A stretch of DNA of 15,142 bases, from positions 30,640-45,781 of the forward strand of contig DHOG01000024.1 in NCBI GenBank assembly GCA_002410715.1, given 5' to 3'. Origin of the DNA: Ruminococcaceae bacterium UBA5396. Its GTDB lineage: Bacteria > Bacillota > Clostridia > Oscillospirales > Acutalibacteraceae. Position numbers and translations under genes: made by a program. Each line of letters opens with the position of its first letter. Positions within the stretch are counted from its first letter, which is position 1. Below, piece by piece: positions 13,233 through 15,142 of the stretch. The notes below the pieces were generated by a model. That model saw nothing but the letters and a program-made list of their open reading frames with translations. It did not search any database and was not told where the DNA came from.

Positions 13233-14049
13233 GTATGTTCTTTCCGAAAAAAATGAGCCATCGGTTGAAAGACGTCAATATCTAAAAAAAATAAAAAAAC
13301 GCAGCAAGCTAATCACTCTGACACGCATAGGTATGCTGGTTTTTCTAATGGCAGCTTGGGAGCTGGCAGCGCGATTCGGGCTGATTGACAGCTTTATCCT
13401 CAGTCAACCTTCCCGAATCCTGAGCACCTGTATCAATATGGCGCAAAACGGATTGTATATGCACATCGGTATCACCGTCTATGAAACCGTTGTCGGCTTT
13501 GTGTTGGGGGTAATCCTGGGTACTATTCTTGCGGTTATTTTATGGTGGAGCAGCTTTATTTCGAGCGTCAGCGAACCTTACCTTGTCGTGCTGAACAGCC
13601 TTCCTAAGATTGCCCTCGGCCCTGTAATCATAATCGTAGCGGGTGCAGGAACCAAAGCCATTATTTTTATGGCACTGGCAATCTCTCTAATCGTGACCGT
13701 GCTTGAAATGCTGAATGGATTTCATAAAACCGACGGCGAGCTTATTAAAATGGCGGCAACCTTTGGGGCTGCCAAAGGACAGATTTTTATAAAAATCGTA
13801 TTTCCCAGTAACATCGGAACACTTTTCAATTCGTTAAAAATCAACATCGGACTTTCTCTCGTGGGTGTGATTGCCGGTGAATTTCTGGTATCCAAGGCTG
13901 GGCTTGGTTATTTGATCGTCTATGGCGGTCAGGTGTTCAAGCTGGATCTGGTCATGGCGAGCGTATTAATCCTTGCAATTGTAGCTGCACTTATGTATGA
14001 AGCAGTAATTTTCTTGCAAAAGCTTGTTTCAAAACGTTTCGGCAGCTAA
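13225..14049 (+). CDS. ABC importer permease (SsuC/ThiX-like)
   Basis: A 274-residue type I ABC permease with about six membrane segments, near residues 33-52, 86-108, 119-140, 144-163, 205-221 and 242-266. The coupling loop that docks on the ATPase is seen as MAATFGAAKGQIFIKIVFPS at 176-195, a normal EAA motif with the conserved Gly. ELAARFGLIDSFILSQPSRI after the first segment and GEFLVSKAGLGYLI near the end are typical of the sulfonate/nitrate/thiamine-precursor branch. The ATG at 13225 lies within the ATPase gene (ATGAATAA), an 8-base overlap that suggests translational coupling; an in-frame GTG at 13219 is an alternative start. The family works as a homodimer. Confidence 0.92.
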   Translation: MNKYVLSEKNEPSVERRQYLKKIKKRSKLITLTRIGMLVFLMAAWELAARFGLIDSFILSQPSRILSTCINMAQNGLYMHIGITVYETVVGFVLGVILGTILAVILWWSSFISSVSEPYLVVLNSLPKIALGPVIIIVAGAGTKAIIFMALAISLIVTVLEMLNGFHKTDGELIKMAATFGAAKGQIFIKIVFPSNIGTLFNSLKINIGLSLVGVIAGEFLVSKAGLGYLIVYGGQVFKLDLVMASVLILAIVAALMYEAVIFLQKLVSKRFGS

Positions 14050-14080
14050 TCACTTATATTTTACGAAAGGAAAGATGCGA

Positions 14081-15085
14081 ATGAAATGGGTTAAACAAAT
14101 CCAGGCTACAGCCTGTATCGCGGCGGTTATCGTGCTGTCGGTATTTGCGGGATGCGGCACTGACAAGAAAAAAATCAAAGTAACAGTATGTGAAGTAACC
14201 CACTCGATTTTTTACGCACCCCAGTACGCTGCCATCAATCTGGGTTATTTCGAGGATGAGGGCATCGAGCTGGAGCTTTCAAACGGTCAGGGCGCTGACA
14301 AGGTTATGGCGGCGGTGCTCTCCGACAGCGTTGATATCGGCTTTGCCGGTCCGGAAGCTGCCATCTATGTTTACAACGAGGGAAAGGAGGACTATGCCGA
14401 GGTTTTTGCACAGCTGACAAGGTGTGACGGTTCATTTCTGGTAGCCCGTCAACCTGATCTTAATTTCAATTGGAATAAAATCAAAGGAAAGACTGTACTT
14501 CCCGGACGGAAAGGCGGCGTGCCCTACATGACACTGGAATATGTAATCCGTAAAAACGGATTGGATCCGGCAAAGGACACCACGCTTGATAACAGCATTC
14601 AGTTTGCACTGATGGCGGGCGCATTTACCGGCGGTACAGGCGATTATGTCACACTATTTGAACCTACGGCATCCATGCTGGAAAAAGAGGGCAAGGGATA
14701 CATTGTAGCCTCTATCGGCGAGGAAAGCGGAGATATCCCTTATACCGCTTACTTTGCCAAAAAGAGCTTCATAAAAGAAAATCATGATTTAATCGAACGC
14801 TTCACCCGCGCAGTTTATAAAGGACAGCAATGGGTGGCAAAAAGCAGTGCAAAAGAAATTGCCGAAACGGTTGCCCCTTCTTTCCCCGACACATCTACAG
14901 AGCTTTTGACCACAGTTGCACAGCGATACAAGGACATCGGGGCATGGAATGAAACACCGGTGATGACAGCCGATTCCTTCAATCGCTTACAGGATGTTAT
15001 GACTCAAGCCGGAGAGTTGTCGAAAACAGCCCCGTTTGGCAAGGTTGTCAACAATCAATACGCCGAAATAGTGACAAAGGAATAG
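14081..15085 (+). CDS. ABC importer substrate-binding lipoprotein, NMT1/SsuA-like
   Basis: The 334-residue protein has a lipoprotein signal (KWVKQIQ, hydrophobic run, lipobox VFAGC with Cys25), so the mature protein is tethered to the outer face of the membrane. The NMT1/THI5-like fold is marked by THSIFYAPQYAAINLGYFEDEGIELEL, NGQGADKVMAAVLSDSVDIGFAGPEA and GRKGGVPYMTLEYVIRKNGL. Relatives bind thiamine precursors, sulfonates, nitrate or riboflavin-like compounds. This clostridial subgroup, recognisable by GQGADKVM and GEESGDIPYTAYFA, has no substrate that I can name with confidence. The start is ATG 14081, with AAAGGA 9 bases upstream. The in-frame ATG at 14024 lies inside the permease gene, and the ATG at 14075 is too close to the ribosome site. 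It begins 31 bases after the permease stop. Confidence 0.92.
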   Translation: MKWVKQIQATACIAAVIVLSVFAGCGTDKKKIKVTVCEVTHSIFYAPQYAAINLGYFEDEGIELELSNGQGADKVMAAVLSDSVDIGFAGPEAAIYVYNEGKEDYAEVFAQLTRCDGSFLVARQPDLNFNWNKIKGKTVLPGRKGGVPYMTLEYVIRKNGLDPAKDTTLDNSIQFALMAGAFTGGTGDYVTLFEPTASMLEKEGKGYIVASIGEESGDIPYTAYFAKKSFIKENHDLIERFTRAVYKGQQWVAKSSAKEIAETVAPSFPDTSTELLTTVAQRYKDIGAWNETPVMTADSFNRLQDVMTQAGELSKTAPFGKVVNNQYAEIVTKE

Positions 15086-15111
15086 GGCAAGAAACCCCCA
15101 GCCCACCATAC

Positions 15112-15142
15112 ATACTCCCTCCGGCACTTCGAACAATTTCCG
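15112..15142. repeat. Dispersed palindromic repeat, copy 3 (cut by the window edge)
   Basis: ATACTCCCTCCGGCACT (15112-15128) is identical over 17 bases to the reverse complement of the right end of copy 1 (8771-8755), and further matches follow. It begins 26 bases after the stop of the binding-protein gene, so each of the three copies lies directly between or after genes. The rest is outside the window. Confidence 0.7.

Noticed and set aside
14024..14080. Upstream in-frame start for the binding lipoprotein
   Set aside because: It would place 19 extra residues before the lipoprotein signal and lies inside the permease gene; the ribosome site favours 14081.

Overview
The window looks like chromosomal DNA of a low-to-mid-GC, Gram-positive anaerobe of the class Clostridia, probably near the Oscillospiraceae/Ruminococcaceae. 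This is inferred from purine-rich Shine-Dalgarno sites, sigma-A-type promoters, AraC and GntR-LacI sugar regulators, a lipoprotein-type ABC substrate-binding protein, and the short CTCCCTC/GAGGGAG dispersed palindromes common in such genomes. No rRNA, tRNA, CRISPR array, insertion sequence or phage gene was seen.

Left third (1-7.3 kb, AT-rich): a beta-mannan or glucomannan utilisation region. On the minus strand a GH130 mannosylglucose phosphorylase is followed by a secreted protein cut by the left edge, which resembles the N-terminus of the very long extracellular solute-binding proteins of Firmicutes sugar ABC importers. A divergently transcribed GntR-LacI chimeric regulator sits next to the phosphorylase. 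The intergenic region between them holds a good promoter for each gene and a repeated ATATATCATAC motif, one copy of which is a perfect 12-bp palindrome. Convergent to the regulator is a large secreted GH5 glycanase with three C-terminal discoidin/CBM32-like domains. An AraC-type regulator is divergent from the GH5 gene, and an inverted repeat lies where the GH5 -35 box should be. A coherent reading is that the GH5 enzyme cuts glucomannan or a related beta-1,4-glycan outside the cell, the large binding protein captures oligosaccharides, and GH130 splits Man-beta-1,4-Glc with phosphate inside the cell.

Middle (7.4-11.6 kb, higher GC): housekeeping or scavenging genes. There is a small nitroreductase. 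A minus-strand group holds an aldose-1-epimerase-like protein, a HAD phosphatase translationally coupled to it, and an Axe2-like SGNH esterase. A regulated DAHP synthase (AroF, Thermotoga-like with N-terminal regulatory domain) has an 18-bp perfect palindrome over its -10 box.

Right part (11.6-15.1 kb): a composite of dispersed palindromes and a hairpin-rich stretch ending in a very strong two-way terminator, a 66-residue protein of unknown function, and a three-gene ABC importer (ATPase, permease, NMT1/SsuA-like lipoprotein). A roughly 200-nt untranslated leader with several hairpins, matching no riboswitch I recognise, precedes the importer. The best candidates for something undescribed are that leader, the 18-bp palindrome at aroF, the hairpin-rich 11.71-11.93 kb stretch and the small protein. 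None is proven to be a new system by sequence alone.
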